Shown: one piece after another, positions 9,136 through 17,434 of the stretch
Numbering within the stretch: the first letter of the stretch is position 1
Layout of the letters: every line of letters begins with the position of its first letter
NCBI GenBank assembly: GCA_028724905.1
Contig: JAQYTG010000018.1
Coordinates: forward strand, 124,001 to 188,000
Reading direction: 5' to 3'
Source of the DNA: Actinomycetaceae bacterium
GTDB taxonomy: Bacteria > Actinomycetota > Actinomycetes > Actinomycetales > Actinomycetaceae
DNA length: 64,000 bases
The notes under the pieces: model-generated
The model's database searches: none
What the model saw: only the letters and a program-made list of their open reading frames with translations
Told to the model about the DNA's origin: nothing
Program-made: the position numbers and the translations under genes

Positions 9136-10793
9136 GCGTACAGATTCAGGAGGGAGCAGAAGCGCTGGAAAAAGCAGTGGTGCTCAGCGCTGGGTATGAT
9201 GACTCGCCGCAACGCGCACGGGCACGTGAGGTGCTCGCACACGTGGAAGAACGTTCCCACTTTGGTTTTGACACCACTGTGATAGCGTTCGCTGGCGGCA
9301 CTGGTGCTGGCAAATCTTCGCTCGTGAACGCCGTGCTTGGCGGAGATTATGCGCCGGTGGCAGCCACTCGTCCCACCACTTGTCAGGTACAGGCGGTGAG
9401 CTCTGCCAGCGCCGAGCAGCTACTGTCGTATCTCGACGTGCGCACCAGGATAGTGGCTCCAGAGCTGGTGGAGATCTTTCCAGCTTTGCGTCCCCGAGGT
9501 CGCCACGTGCGTGCCCGTACACTCGTCGTACTCGATTCTCCCGATATTGATTCAGACGTGATGGAAAATCAGCAGATTGCTCACGCTCTAGCGCAGCGAG
9601 TAGATGTGCTCATTTGGGTGCTTGATCCGCAAAAATACGCCGATGCTGTGATTCACGAAAAGTATCTGCACACCATGAGTGCCGTGGCCAATTCAGCGCT
9701 CGTGGTACTCAACCAGATAGATGCCGTGCCGCAAAGTCAGCGAGCGAACGTGATTGCCGATGTACGCCGACTATTGGCAGCGGACAATTTCCAGGCCGAT
9801 CTTGAGGTGTGTTCGGCTCTGACTGGGGAGGGAATTGTGCGTCTGCGCGAGCGGATCAACGCACTGGTGAAAGCAAAATCAGCGATGGCTGAGCGTCTGG
9901 CAGGAGAAATTCGTGCAGCCGCACAGAATTTAGAAGACGGCATACGCCGTGACGGCGGCGGGGAGCCTGCGCCCGCGTTGCCGAAGTTTGCTGACGTCAC
10001 GGCCACGCTCGCTCAGGGGCTAGGGGCTGATATTGTTGCTCGTGCAGCTGGAGATTCTTACCGTTTCCGTGGGCGCCAGGCGACGAGCTGGCCACTGGTG
10101 AGAATTGTGCGAAGCAGCGCAAGAGACCCGCTGAAACGTCTGCGATTGGGCGGGGCTGGGGGTCATGCGACTGATGGTGAGACGAGTGGGGCGCAGACAC
10201 TCCCATCTGTGCCATCTGTCACGGGGATCCAGGTGCCCAGCGCAGCACGCTCAGCCACCCGCACCGCTATTGGCTCCTATGTGCGTTCAGCCACGCAGTA
10301 TATGCCGCACCAGTGGTCGTCTCAGGTGCGTACCCAGATGGACGTCAGCACTGAGGAATTTTTCACTCAAGCAGATTCGCTTTTCCAGCGAGCTCCTATT
10401 CGCTATGATCCTCAACCACTATGGTGGACAATAGCTAACGTTGTGCAGTGGTTGGTGCTGCTTATAGCCGTGGTTGGCGGAGTGTGGCTGGCCGCATGGA
10501 GCGCCGCTGACGTGCTCAAACTCGTTCTCCCGCATCCGCCCACCTGGGGGATTTTTCCAGTTCCAACGCTGATGCTAATAGCCGGTTTGCTCGGTGGATG
10601 GCTGCTGGCAGGTCTATGTACAGCGCTGCTCAGCCGTGGGGCACTGCGCACGCAGCGACGAGTGCGTGCGGCGTTGATCAAGGCGGTAGATACCCACGCA
10701 AAGACCACTATCATTCAACCGCTCACCTCGCACTGTGAACGCTACCGTGAATTTTGGCAAGCGCTGACGCGAGCCCAACGCACACAGAGCTGA
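9132..10793 (+). CDS. Dynamin-like/YfjP-type membrane GTPase, second of the pair
   Basis: 553 residues. P-loop GGTGAGKSS near residue 55; G3-like DSPDIDS; G4-like VLNQID, closer to consensus than in the partner. The C-terminal third has two strong transmembrane segments (WLVLLIAVVGGVWLAAW and LMLIAGLLGGWLLAGLCTALL) and a basic tail. The first protein lacks such clear membrane spans, so the two may form a hetero-oligomer anchored by this subunit. Its ATG overlaps the preceding stop by four bases. The exact cellular role, division or membrane stress, is inferred from family only. Confidence 0.8.
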   Translation: MSVQIQEGAEALEKAVVLSAGYDDSPQRARAREVLAHVEERSHFGFDTTVIAFAGGTGAGKSSLVNAVLGGDYAPVAATRPTTCQVQAVSSASAEQLLSYLDVRTRIVAPELVEIFPALRPRGRHVRARTLVVLDSPDIDSDVMENQQIAHALAQRVDVLIWVLDPQKYADAVIHEKYLHTMSAVANSALVVLNQIDAVPQSQRANVIADVRRLLAADNFQADLEVCSALTGEGIVRLRERINALVKAKSAMAERLAGEIRAAAQNLEDGIRRDGGGEPAPALPKFADVTATLAQGLGADIVARAAGDSYRFRGRQATSWPLVRIVRSSARDPLKRLRLGGAGGHATDGETSGAQTLPSVPSVTGIQVPSAARSATRTAIGSYVRSATQYMPHQWSSQVRTQMDVSTEEFFTQADSLFQRAPIRYDPQPLWWTIANVVQWLVLLIAVVGGVWLAAWSAADVLKLVLPHPPTWGIFPVPTLMLIAGLLGGWLLAGLCTALLSRGALRTQRRVRAALIKAVDTHAKTTIIQPLTSHCERYREFWQALTRAQRTQS

Positions 10794-11055
10794 CAGAGCA
10801 CGAGTGCGAGTTGAAGTGCTATATGTGGGCAGAGCACTGGGCGCTGTCGTCACGATAATGGCTGTAGGCTAATAGGCTATTTGCGTGCTTTCGCTAATCT
10901 GGAGTTATGTGCCTAGCTCTTGTCGAAGCCATCGCCATCTTGTCGAAGCCGCCGCTATTCGTGCTGGTCTGTCAGATCTCCTAGATGTCGTGCCGACCGT
11001 TAGATCTCGCTCGATACCGTCATCACGCCATGCGGACGAAGCGCCGCAGCAAACC
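10794..11055. other. Convergent gap without a gene
   Basis: 262 bp between the GTPase pair and the MFS gene, whose ends face each other. No gene and no convincing hairpin terminator was found. A short plus-strand reading frame here runs into the MFS coding region and is not credible. Confidence 0.5.
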
Positions 11056-12468
11056 TCAGCGCAGCTTAGCGGAGGCGGCCGGTTGGGTGCGAGTGCCCAC
11101 CCAAATTCCGAAAGCGGCCAGCACACACTGGAAGATAATAGTGGCCGCGAAAGCCCCTGAGCCGAGCGAGTACGTGAGCGCGAAAATAATGCCTCCGTAA
11201 GCTACAAACAGCGCTGCGCCGAGTGTGTCGGCCACACTGAGCGCTGACGAGACTTCTCCGTGCCGCTCGGAGGGAGTGAGAGCCAGCGCGTGTACTGCTG
11301 CTGCAGGGAAAGCTAGCCCTAAGCCGAGCCCAGAGATGAGCCATCCGAGGAAGACAAACCACGCTGAGCATCCTGGTATGAGCGCTATCAGTGTGGTCAC
11401 CATACCGAGGAACTGCAGGATCGGACCGACGATAAAGAGCGCTGCCCGCCGGTGAGGATCAGTGATCTTTCCTTGGATCCACGCTCCGACTGCCCACATC
11501 ACAGAGCTAATGGTGAGAATCAGCCCCGCTTTCGTAGGCCCCCAATGATGCACGTTTTTCAGCATCAGCAGAAGATAGAGCTCGGTAGCCGTGAGGGTGC
11601 CGTTGAGGAGAATCCGCAAGACGACGGTGGCGGGCACTCCGCGGCGCACCATGAATGTACCTCGTGGAAGCAGAGCGCGAGAGGAGAAAAACAGCACGGC
11701 GGAAAGCCCAAGCGTGACGGCGAACACCAGGAAGCCTGCCTGGGCAGGATCTATTCCTGAGAGCACTTGAAGCACGCTGATGACGGCTCCGCTCACGAGC
11801 GCGCTCACCCAGAGTTTGCTTCCTAAATGTAGTGCCTTGACTGCGTGAATATCTGGGAATTGACGAATGCGTTGAGCTGCCAAAGGGGCAATGATGATGA
11901 ATAAAATCGGGCAGATCGCAAACACTGCCCGCCAGTGTATGTATTCGACGAGTAGACCTGCCAACGATGGACCAACGAGTGAGGGCATGATCCAGGCCAT
12001 CGAAAGAGCGGCAAAAAATGCAGGCTGCTTGGAAGGCTTAATAAAAGCTCCGATCATCACGTAGAGCGGCACCACTAGTAGACCGGCTCCGACACCTTGA
12101 ATGGCACGTCCGACGATGAGCCAATAAATATCGGGAGCGAACGTGGCTACGATTAAGCCAGCCGTGAACGTCGACGAACCTATATAGAGCACCGGTTTCG
12201 GACCTTTTGCATCGCACCAGGGGCCGGCAAGCGCTGTGGTGACGAGCTGAGTGGCCATAGGGATTCCTGCGGCAAGAGCGTAGAACTGCTCACCCTTAAG
12301 GGCACTCACGACATAAGGCATAGCGGTGGAGACGGCTAGCGCTTCAAAGGCCACAAGAGTGACGGTCGTGACGGCAATCACCTTGAACCACAGTGCAAGC
12401 CGGCCACTGACCTGCTCGTAAAGCGCGGGGTGGCTATCTGCGTGATCGTAGGTATCTAATTCGCTCAT
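11056..12468 (-). CDS. MFS transporter
   Basis: About 470 residues of mostly hydrophobic sequence with 12-14 predicted spans. Visible family signs: DAKGPKPVLYIGS after the third span, and GRAIQGVGAGLLVVPLYV, a motif-C-like stretch of drug-proton antiporters. Substrate unknown; export of small molecules or drugs is the usual role. The ATG at 12468 is favoured because CAGTAT lies six bases upstream and the N-terminus then begins with a short polar segment. An in-frame ATG at 12588 would add 40 residues. The region above it carries phased repeats (12624-12656) that could be an operator. Convergent with the GTPases, divergent from aspS. Confidence 0.8.
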   Translation of the reverse strand: MSELDTYDHADSHPALYEQVSGRLALWFKVIAVTTVTLVAFEALAVSTAMPYVVSALKGEQFYALAAGIPMATQLVTTALAGPWCDAKGPKPVLYIGSSTFTAGLIVATFAPDIYWLIVGRAIQGVGAGLLVVPLYVMIGAFIKPSKQPAFFAALSMAWIMPSLVGPSLAGLLVEYIHWRAVFAICPILFIIIAPLAAQRIRQFPDIHAVKALHLGSKLWVSALVSGAVISVLQVLSGIDPAQAGFLVFAVTLGLSAVLFFSSRALLPRGTFMVRRGVPATVVLRILLNGTLTATELYLLLMLKNVHHWGPTKAGLILTISSVMWAVGAWIQGKITDPHRRAALFIVGPILQFLGMVTTLIALIPGCSAWFVFLGWLISGLGLGLAFPAAAVHALALTPSERHGEVSSALSVADTLGAALFVAYGGIIFALTYSLGSGAFAATIIFQCVLAAFGIWVGTRTQPAASAKLR

Positions 12469-12623
12469 GTCTTCATACTGATGGGAGAGTATGAAAAGAG
12501 CAAATACGCTGGCGGCTAATCCTGGCGCTGCCGCTGGCGTTGCGTCACCGGCTGAGTTGTGCGGCGTATTGGCTATATGAGCTCGCATATATGCGCTTAT
12601 CAGATTGGTGATATGAGCGTGCC

Positions 12624-12656
12624 ATTGTGCATTGATTGTGCATCAATTGTGCACCG
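12624..12656. repeat. Three 11-bp direct repeats (possible operator)
   Basis: ATTGTGCATTG, ATTGTGCATCA and ATTGTGCACCG follow each other without a gap, so the TTGTGCA core recurs every 11 bases at 12625, 12636 and 12647. An inverted repeat ATTGAT-TGTGC-ATCAAT (12631-12647) is nested inside. The array lies in the divergent region between the MFS gene and aspS. One helical turn per repeat suggests a protein-binding array. Confidence 0.65.
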
Positions 12657-12770
12657 ACAAAACCGCTCTGACTGATTTTATCAATGAATACGATGGGGGA
12701 TTCTTACGTGATTCTCTGCCTTGCCGATGGAGTGGTCTGTGGTGCTCCCGCACAACTGTGGAGCTAGTGT

Positions 12771-12801
12771 TTGGAGCTAGCTAGGTGCCCTGGCGTACAC
12801 T
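12771..12801 (+). promoter_or_regulatory. Candidate aspS promoter
   Basis: TTGGAG at 12771-12776 and TACACT at 12796-12801, 19-nt spacer. This leaves a leader of about 80 nt before the GTG of aspS. Confidence 0.4.
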
Positions 12802-12887
12802 AAACGGGTGCTCAGCGCCTGTCTCGCGCCGAGCTGTAGCCCGCCCGTCTAGCGGGTGAACTGTGGATGTGGAAGAAAGGGGTATGC

Positions 12888-14693
12888 GTGTTACGCACCC
12901 GAATGGCAGGTTCTCTGCGAAAAGAAGATATTGGCTCAGAGGTCACCCTCACCGGATGGGTGGATCGTCGGCGTGATCACGGTGGAATTGCGTTTATTGA
13001 TGTGCGTGACGCTTCAGGTATCGCGCAAGTGACGATTCGTGAAGAAGTGGCACACGAATTACGCAGTGAATACGTGATCAAAGTAGTGGGCATTGTGAAT
13101 GAGCGCCCCGAAGGCAACGCCAATTCCGCCATTGCCACTGGTGAGATCGAAGTTGAGGCGAGCAGCGTCGAGGTGCTCAACCCTGCTGCCGCGCTCCCAT
13201 TTCAGGTGAGCGATCACGCCGAAGATGGCGGCACCGTGAACGAGGAAACTCGCCTCAGATATCGCTATCTGGATTTGCGCCGCAGCTACGAGCAGAAAGC
13301 TATCCGCTTGCGCGCCAAAGTGAATCAGGCAGCGCGGCGAGTGCTAGATGGGCGTGACTTCGTGGAGATTGAAACGCCTACGCTCATTCGCTCCACCCCC
13401 GAGGGGGCTCGTGACTTCATCGTGCCGGCGCGGCTATCTCCAGGTAGCTGGTATGCGCTGCCGCAGAGTCCACAGCTGTTTAAGCAGCTGCTCATGGTAG
13501 CTGGCATGGAGAAGTATTACCAGATTGCTCGTTGCTATCGCGACGAAGATTTTCGAGCAGATCGGCAGCCAGAGTTCACACAGCTCGATATAGAAATGAG
13601 TTTTGTGACTCAAGAAGACGTCATCGAGATGGCTGAAGACGTGTTGAAAAACATTTGGGCGCTCATCGGCTACGAGATTCCTACACCGATCCCGCACATC
13701 ACGTTCAAAGACGCCATGGAAAAATACGGCTCCGACAAGCCGGATATGCGCTTTGGCTTAGAGCTGGTCGATCTCACGGAGTATTTTGCGCATACGCCAT
13801 TTCGGGTTTTCCAAGCACCCTACGTAGGTGCTGTCGTAATGCCAGGGGGAGCGAATCAGCCTCGGCGCACGTTCGACAAGTGGCAGGAGTGGGCGAGAGC
13901 ACGCGGGGCTAAAGGCTTGGCATACGTCACAGTGAGCGAAGAGGGCACAGTGGGTGGGCCAGTGGCCAAAAACATTTCAGATGCTGAACGCGAGGGACTG
14001 CTCGCCGTCACTGGGGCAAGTGCTGGTGATTGCATCTTCTTCGCTGCTGGTGAGGCAACTGAGAGCCGTGAACTGCTTGGAGCTGCTCGGCTGGAGATCG
14101 GCAAGCGAGTGGGGCTGATTGACGAGAACGCCTGGAATTTTGTGTGGGTGGTCGATGCTCCACTGTTCAAACCAACGGCAACGGCTCAGGCTGAGGGCGA
14201 CGTGGCCGTGGGAGATGGTGCCTGGACGGCGGTACATCACGCTTTCACCTCGCCCAAGCCGGAGTGGCTCGACAATTTCGATAAAGATCCTGGCCATGCG
14301 CTCGCCTATGCCTACGATATCGTCTGCAATGGCAATGAAATCGGCGGGGGCTCGATCCGTATTCATCGCCGTGATTTGCAAGAGCGAGTGTTCAAGGTGA
14401 TGGGACTCTCGCGCGAGCAGGCCGAAGAAAAGTTTGGCTTCCTGCTTGAGGCGTTCAAGTATGGGGCACCACCTCACGGCGGGATCGCTTTCGGCTGGGA
14501 TCGTATCGTGTCATTGTTGATGAAAGCTCCGAGTATCCGCGATGTGATTGCGTTCCCGAAGATCGGTAATGGCTGGGATCCGATGACGGACGCTCCAGCT
14601 CCGATTACGATTCAACAACGCCGAGAAGCCGGTGTGGACGCTAAGCCTAAGAAGAAAGCTGAGGCTGCCCCATGCCCAGCAGCTCAGGAGTAG
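12888..14693 (+). CDS. aspS: Aspartyl-tRNA synthetase, likely non-discriminating
   Basis: 601 residues, bacterial-type class II AspRS. An N-terminal OB-fold anticodon domain has [11 protein letters not shown] with His at residue 31, followed by the catalytic core with motif 2 in [19 protein letters not shown], an inserted GAD domain, and motif 3 in [10 protein letters not shown]. His31 is the residue associated with non-discriminating enzymes that also charge tRNA-Asn (P. aeruginosa work). That would require GatCAB elsewhere in the genome. The GTG at 12888 is used because AAAGGGG sits five bases upstream. The C-terminus is a short Lys/Ala-rich tail. Confidence 0.95.
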   Translation: MLRTRMAGSLRKEDIGSEVTLTGWVDRRRDHGGIAFIDVRDASGIAQVTIREEVAHELRSEYVIKVVGIVNERPEGNANSAIATGEIEVEASSVEVLNPAAALPFQVSDHAEDGGTVNEETRLRYRYLDLRRSYEQKAIRLRAKVNQAARRVLDGRDFVEIETPTLIRSTPEGARDFIVPARLSPGSWYALPQSPQLFKQLLMVAGMEKYYQIARCYRDEDFRADRQPEFTQLDIEMSFVTQEDVIEMAEDVLKNIWALIGYEIPTPIPHITFKDAMEKYGSDKPDMRFGLELVDLTEYFAHTPFRVFQAPYVGAVVMPGGANQPRRTFDKWQEWARARGAKGLAYVTVSEEGTVGGPVAKNISDAEREGLLAVTGASAGDCIFFAAGEATESRELLGAARLEIGKRVGLIDENAWNFVWVVDAPLFKPTATAQAEGDVAVGDGAWTAVHHAFTSPKPEWLDNFDKDPGHALAYAYDIVCNGNEIGGGSIRIHRRDLQERVFKVMGLSREQAEEKFGFLLEAFKYGAPPHGGIAFGWDRIVSLLMKAPSIRDVIAFPKIGNGWDPMTDAPAPITIQQRREAGVDAKPKKKAEAAPCPAAQE

Positions 14694-14708
14694 CTGCGCC
14701 ATAGCGTG

Positions 14709-14774
14709 ACGCCTGAGATTTTCAGGCGTACAAGATAACGGGGGTGGAGCTTGTACGTTGTGTAAGCTCCACCC
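14709..14774 (+). terminator. Two consecutive hairpins after aspS
   Basis: Hairpin 1: ACGCCTGA / TCAGGCGT (14709-14716, 14722-14729), 5-nt loop. Hairpin 2: perfect 11-bp arms GGGTGGAGCTT / AAGCTCCACCC (14742-14752, 14764-14774), 11-nt loop. Neither has a strong U-tract, but their place 15-80 nt after the aspS stop fits termination. Confidence 0.6.
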
Positions 14775-14865
14775 TTGCCGTCTCTGTTGCCCTGCTGCTT
14801 TGCCCGTCTTGGCTACTTCGCTAGAGCGCTGCTGCTGTCTCTACTATTTGTGTCGTCTTGGCTTC

Positions 14866-14971
14866 GCATCGCATCTCATCTTGATTCAGATTTTCCCCGT
14901 GGCGATGGGATTGATCCGGAAGTAGTAGCAGAGTTCTGCATCGCATCCCATATTGGTTCGGATTTTTCCCC
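14866..14971. repeat. Imperfect 33/34-bp direct repeat upstream of rarA
   Basis: GCATCGCATC...CCCC at 14866-14898 recurs at 14938-14971 with a few substitutions and one extra T, 72 bases apart. The second copy ends 12 bases before the TAGGAT -10 of rarA, so it covers the -35 area. The rest of the roughly 300-bp gap 14694-14994 contains no gene. Confidence 0.65.
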
Positions 14972-14982
14972 TAGCTCGGATC

Positions 14983-14994
14983 TAGGATAGAGAC
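14983..14994 (+). promoter_or_regulatory. -10-like element of rarA, leaderless layout
   Basis: TAGGAT at 14983-14988, six bases, then ATG at 14995. No Shine-Dalgarno. Confidence 0.45.
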
Positions 14995-16335
14995 ATGGAT
15001 TTATTTGAGAGCGCGGGGAGAGATGCACGCGGACTACCGGATTTTGCTGGTGCTCCGTTAGCTGTGCGGATGAGGCCGCGCACTGTGGAGGAAGTGCTCG
15101 GCCAAGATCACCTGTTGCGCCCTGGCCAGCCGCTACGGAGGCTCATTGAGCCAGATGGGCGCGGTGCGCCAAGCTCTGTTTTCCTCTGGGGGCCACCTGG
15201 AATTGGTAAAACGACCTTGGCCTATTTAGTGGCGCGTCAAGGAGAGCGCGAATTTGTGGAAATTTCTGCAGTGAGCGCCGGCGTGAAAGAGCTGCGTGAC
15301 GTCATTGCTCAGGCGAAAGACCGGCTTGTGACGGGTGGGCGAGAGACGGTGCTCTTCATCGACGAGGTGCACCGGTTTTCCAAGACTCAGCAAGATGCCC
15401 TGCTGCCAGCAGTGGAAAATCGCTGGGTAATTTTGATCGCAGCCACCACTGAAAACCCGAGTTTCTCGGTGATTGCTCCGCTGCTCTCACGCTCTTTACT
15501 GCTCACCTTGCATCCGCTCTCAGCTGACGATATCTCCGAGCTACTTTCACGTGCACTGGCTGATCCACGAGGTTTTGACGGCACGCGCGAGCTTGCTGAC
15601 GACGCCCGCGAAGCGCTCATCCGACTCGCTGGCAACGACGCTCGCCGATCACTCACCATCCTCGAAGCCGCTGCAGGCGCGGGGCACAATCCGATTACGC
15701 TCGCAGACGTGGAAGAAGCTGTAGACGTCTACGCGGTGCGTTATGATCGAGCCGGCGATCAACACTACGACGTCATTAGTGCATTCATTAAGTCGCTTCG
15801 CGGATCTGACGTCGATGCTGCCATGCACTACTTGGCGCGGATGCTCGAAGCGGGAGAAGACCCGCGATTTATTGCACGTCGGCTGATGATCAGCGCGGCA
15901 GAAGATGTGGGCATGGCAGACCCTTCAGCTCTGCAGACGGCCACGGCAGCCGCTCAGTCGGTGGCACTTGTGGGAATGCCAGAGGCGCGCATCATTTTGG
16001 CTGAGGCAGTGGTTCATCTGGCTACTGCGCCAAAATCGAATCGCTCCTATCAAGCAATCAACGCGGCTATTGCAGACGTACGGGCGGGAAAAATCGGCGC
16101 CGTGCCGGTGCATTTGCGCGATAAATCAGTGAAGGCCTCACGCATTGCTGCTGAGCAAACTGGCCGCAATGCCGAATATGTGTATGCCCATGATCAGCCA
16201 GGGGCGATTGCGCGCCAGCAGTATCTGCCTGATGAACTCATAGATGCGCGCTATTACCAGCCGACTGAGCGCGGTTTCGAGGCCAAAATCACGCAGCGTT
16301 TAGCGGTGATCAATGGGGTGCTCGGCAAAGACTAA
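14995..16335 (+). CDS. rarA: RarA/MgsA-type replication-associated AAA+ ATPase
   Basis: 446 residues. Clamp-loader-like AAA+ protein acting at stalled replication forks. Walker A is GPPGIGKTT near residues 66-74, Walker B is LFIDEVHRF near 118-126, sensor 1 is the AATTENPSF stretch, and an arginine finger region lies in [10 protein letters not shown]. The C-terminal tetramerisation domain ends with [21 protein letters not shown], characteristic of RarA. Length and neighbourhood (aspS-rarA-rpsD-alaS-ruvX) match the usual actinobacterial order. Likely leaderless. Confidence 0.95.
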   Translation: MDLFESAGRDARGLPDFAGAPLAVRMRPRTVEEVLGQDHLLRPGQPLRRLIEPDGRGAPSSVFLWGPPGIGKTTLAYLVARQGEREFVEISAVSAGVKELRDVIAQAKDRLVTGGRETVLFIDEVHRFSKTQQDALLPAVENRWVILIAATTENPSFSVIAPLLSRSLLLTLHPLSADDISELLSRALADPRGFDGTRELADDAREALIRLAGNDARRSLTILEAAAGAGHNPITLADVEEAVDVYAVRYDRAGDQHYDVISAFIKSLRGSDVDAAMHYLARMLEAGEDPRFIARRLMISAAEDVGMADPSALQTATAAAQSVALVGMPEARIILAEAVVHLATAPKSNRSYQAINAAIADVRAGKIGAVPVHLRDKSVKASRIAAEQTGRNAEYVYAHDQPGAIARQQYLPDELIDARYYQPTERGFEAKITQRLAVINGVLGKD

Positions 16336-16646
16336 TGCTATCCTTAAGCAGTTGCCGTCTCGGTGCGCCGCCGGTTCAGCGTGTATATGGCGTGTTGATA
16401 TTTGCAGGTTCATGCCTGCGAATAGTCGATACCTGCCAATACTGGAGCGGTAGTGTGCGCAGCGTATGCCACCGTTGGTGTGCAGTTCAGCGAGTATCTT
16501 GCGAGCCTCGACTCGTCAGAAGCAGTGCTGAGGCTTGAGACAGCGACGTATAGACATACAGACCTGGGATCTTAGCACTTGTGTTGATCCCGCAGCGGGC
16601 GGCTCCGCGCCGCGTGCTGTGCCATAGATGCGACAGGAGAATTTTT
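16336..16646. other. rarA-rpsD intergenic region
   Basis: 311 bp without a gene. TTGAGA at 16535-16540 and TACAGA at 16557-16562 (16-nt spacer) could be the rpsD promoter. A GC-rich, hairpin-prone stretch (16590-16622) precedes the ribosome binding site and might serve in S4 autoregulation, but no known leader motif was recognised. Confidence 0.35.
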
Positions 16647-17267
16647 ATGGCTGGAAATCGTGCCCGTAAGGCGGTGCGCCAATCGCGCGCCCTTGGAATT
16701 GCCCTCACGCCCAAAGCTGAGAAGTATCTGCAGCGCCGTCCATATCGCCCAGGCGAGCATGGCCGTGGCCGCGTGAAGGATTCCGACTATTCCATTCGTT
16801 TGAAAGAGAAGCAGCGTCTGCGCGCCCAGTATGGCATCCGTGAAGCGCAGATGCGTAAGGTGTGGAATGATGCCCGCCGCATGGACGGTATGGCCGGTGA
16901 GAATCTCGTGAGTTTGTTGGAGCGTCGCCTCGACGCGCTGGTTCTGCGTGCGGGCTTTGCACGCACCATCGCTCAGGCTCGCCAGGTGGTTGTACACCGC
17001 CACGTGCTCGTGGATGGGCAGCTTGTGGATCGTCCAAGTTACCGCGTGAAGCCTGGTCAGGTGATTCAGGTGAAGCCCAAGAGCCAGACGTCGCCGCAGT
17101 TTGTGGCCGCTGCGAAAGGGCAGCACGCAGACGTTTTACCAAAAGTACCTGAGTACCTCAAGGTAGATCTCACCAAGTTGCGCGCCGAACTGGTGCGCGA
17201 GCCGAAGCGCGCTGAGGTGCCAGTGCAGTGTGAAGTTCAGCTCGTGGTTGAGCACTATTCACGCTGA
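16647..17267 (+). CDS. rpsD: 30S ribosomal protein S4
   Basis: 206 residues. Primary 16S-binding protein that starts 30S assembly. Conserved features: YRPGEHG in the N-terminal domain, the SLLERRLDALVLRAGFARTIAQARQ S4 RNA-binding region near residues 90-115, and GQLVDRPSYRVKPGQ. The N-terminal cysteines of the zinc-binding form are absent, so this is the zinc-independent version. The ATG at 16647 follows AGGAG at 16633-16637. This solitary location, apart from the alpha operon and next to alaS, is common in actinobacteria. The DUF948 gene often found between rpsD and alaS is missing. Confidence 0.96.
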   Translation: MAGNRARKAVRQSRALGIALTPKAEKYLQRRPYRPGEHGRGRVKDSDYSIRLKEKQRLRAQYGIREAQMRKVWNDARRMDGMAGENLVSLLERRLDALVLRAGFARTIAQARQVVVHRHVLVDGQLVDRPSYRVKPGQVIQVKPKSQTSPQFVAAAKGQHADVLPKVPEYLKVDLTKLRAELVREPKRAEVPVQCEVQLVVEHYSR

Positions 17268-17293
17268 TGCTGAGTCGGTTGATGTAGTGTGGG

Positions 17294-17320
17294 GCGCGCC
17301 GCGGCTGAGCCGTGGCGCGC
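17294..17320 (+). terminator. rpsD terminator hairpin
   Basis: Twelve-bp stem GCGCGCCGCGGC / GCCGTGGCGCGC with one G-T pair and a TGA loop, 27 bases after the rpsD stop, followed by TGTCTT. Confidence 0.7.
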
Positions 17321-17434
17321 TGTCTTATCGCCATCACGACTATTAGTTTCGCCGCTGCTAGCTCACGTGTGCCGTAGCGGTGAAGCTAGGCTGATGGGTA
17401 GCTTCAATATACGGATAGGTCGAAGGAATTGTTC

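Noticed and set aside
10885..11160. 91-codon plus-strand frame
   Set aside because: It runs antisense into the MFS gene and has no protein-like features.
14775..14990. 71-codon plus-strand frame before rarA
   Set aside because: It consists of the imperfect direct repeats and ends at the rarA promoter; composition is not protein-like.
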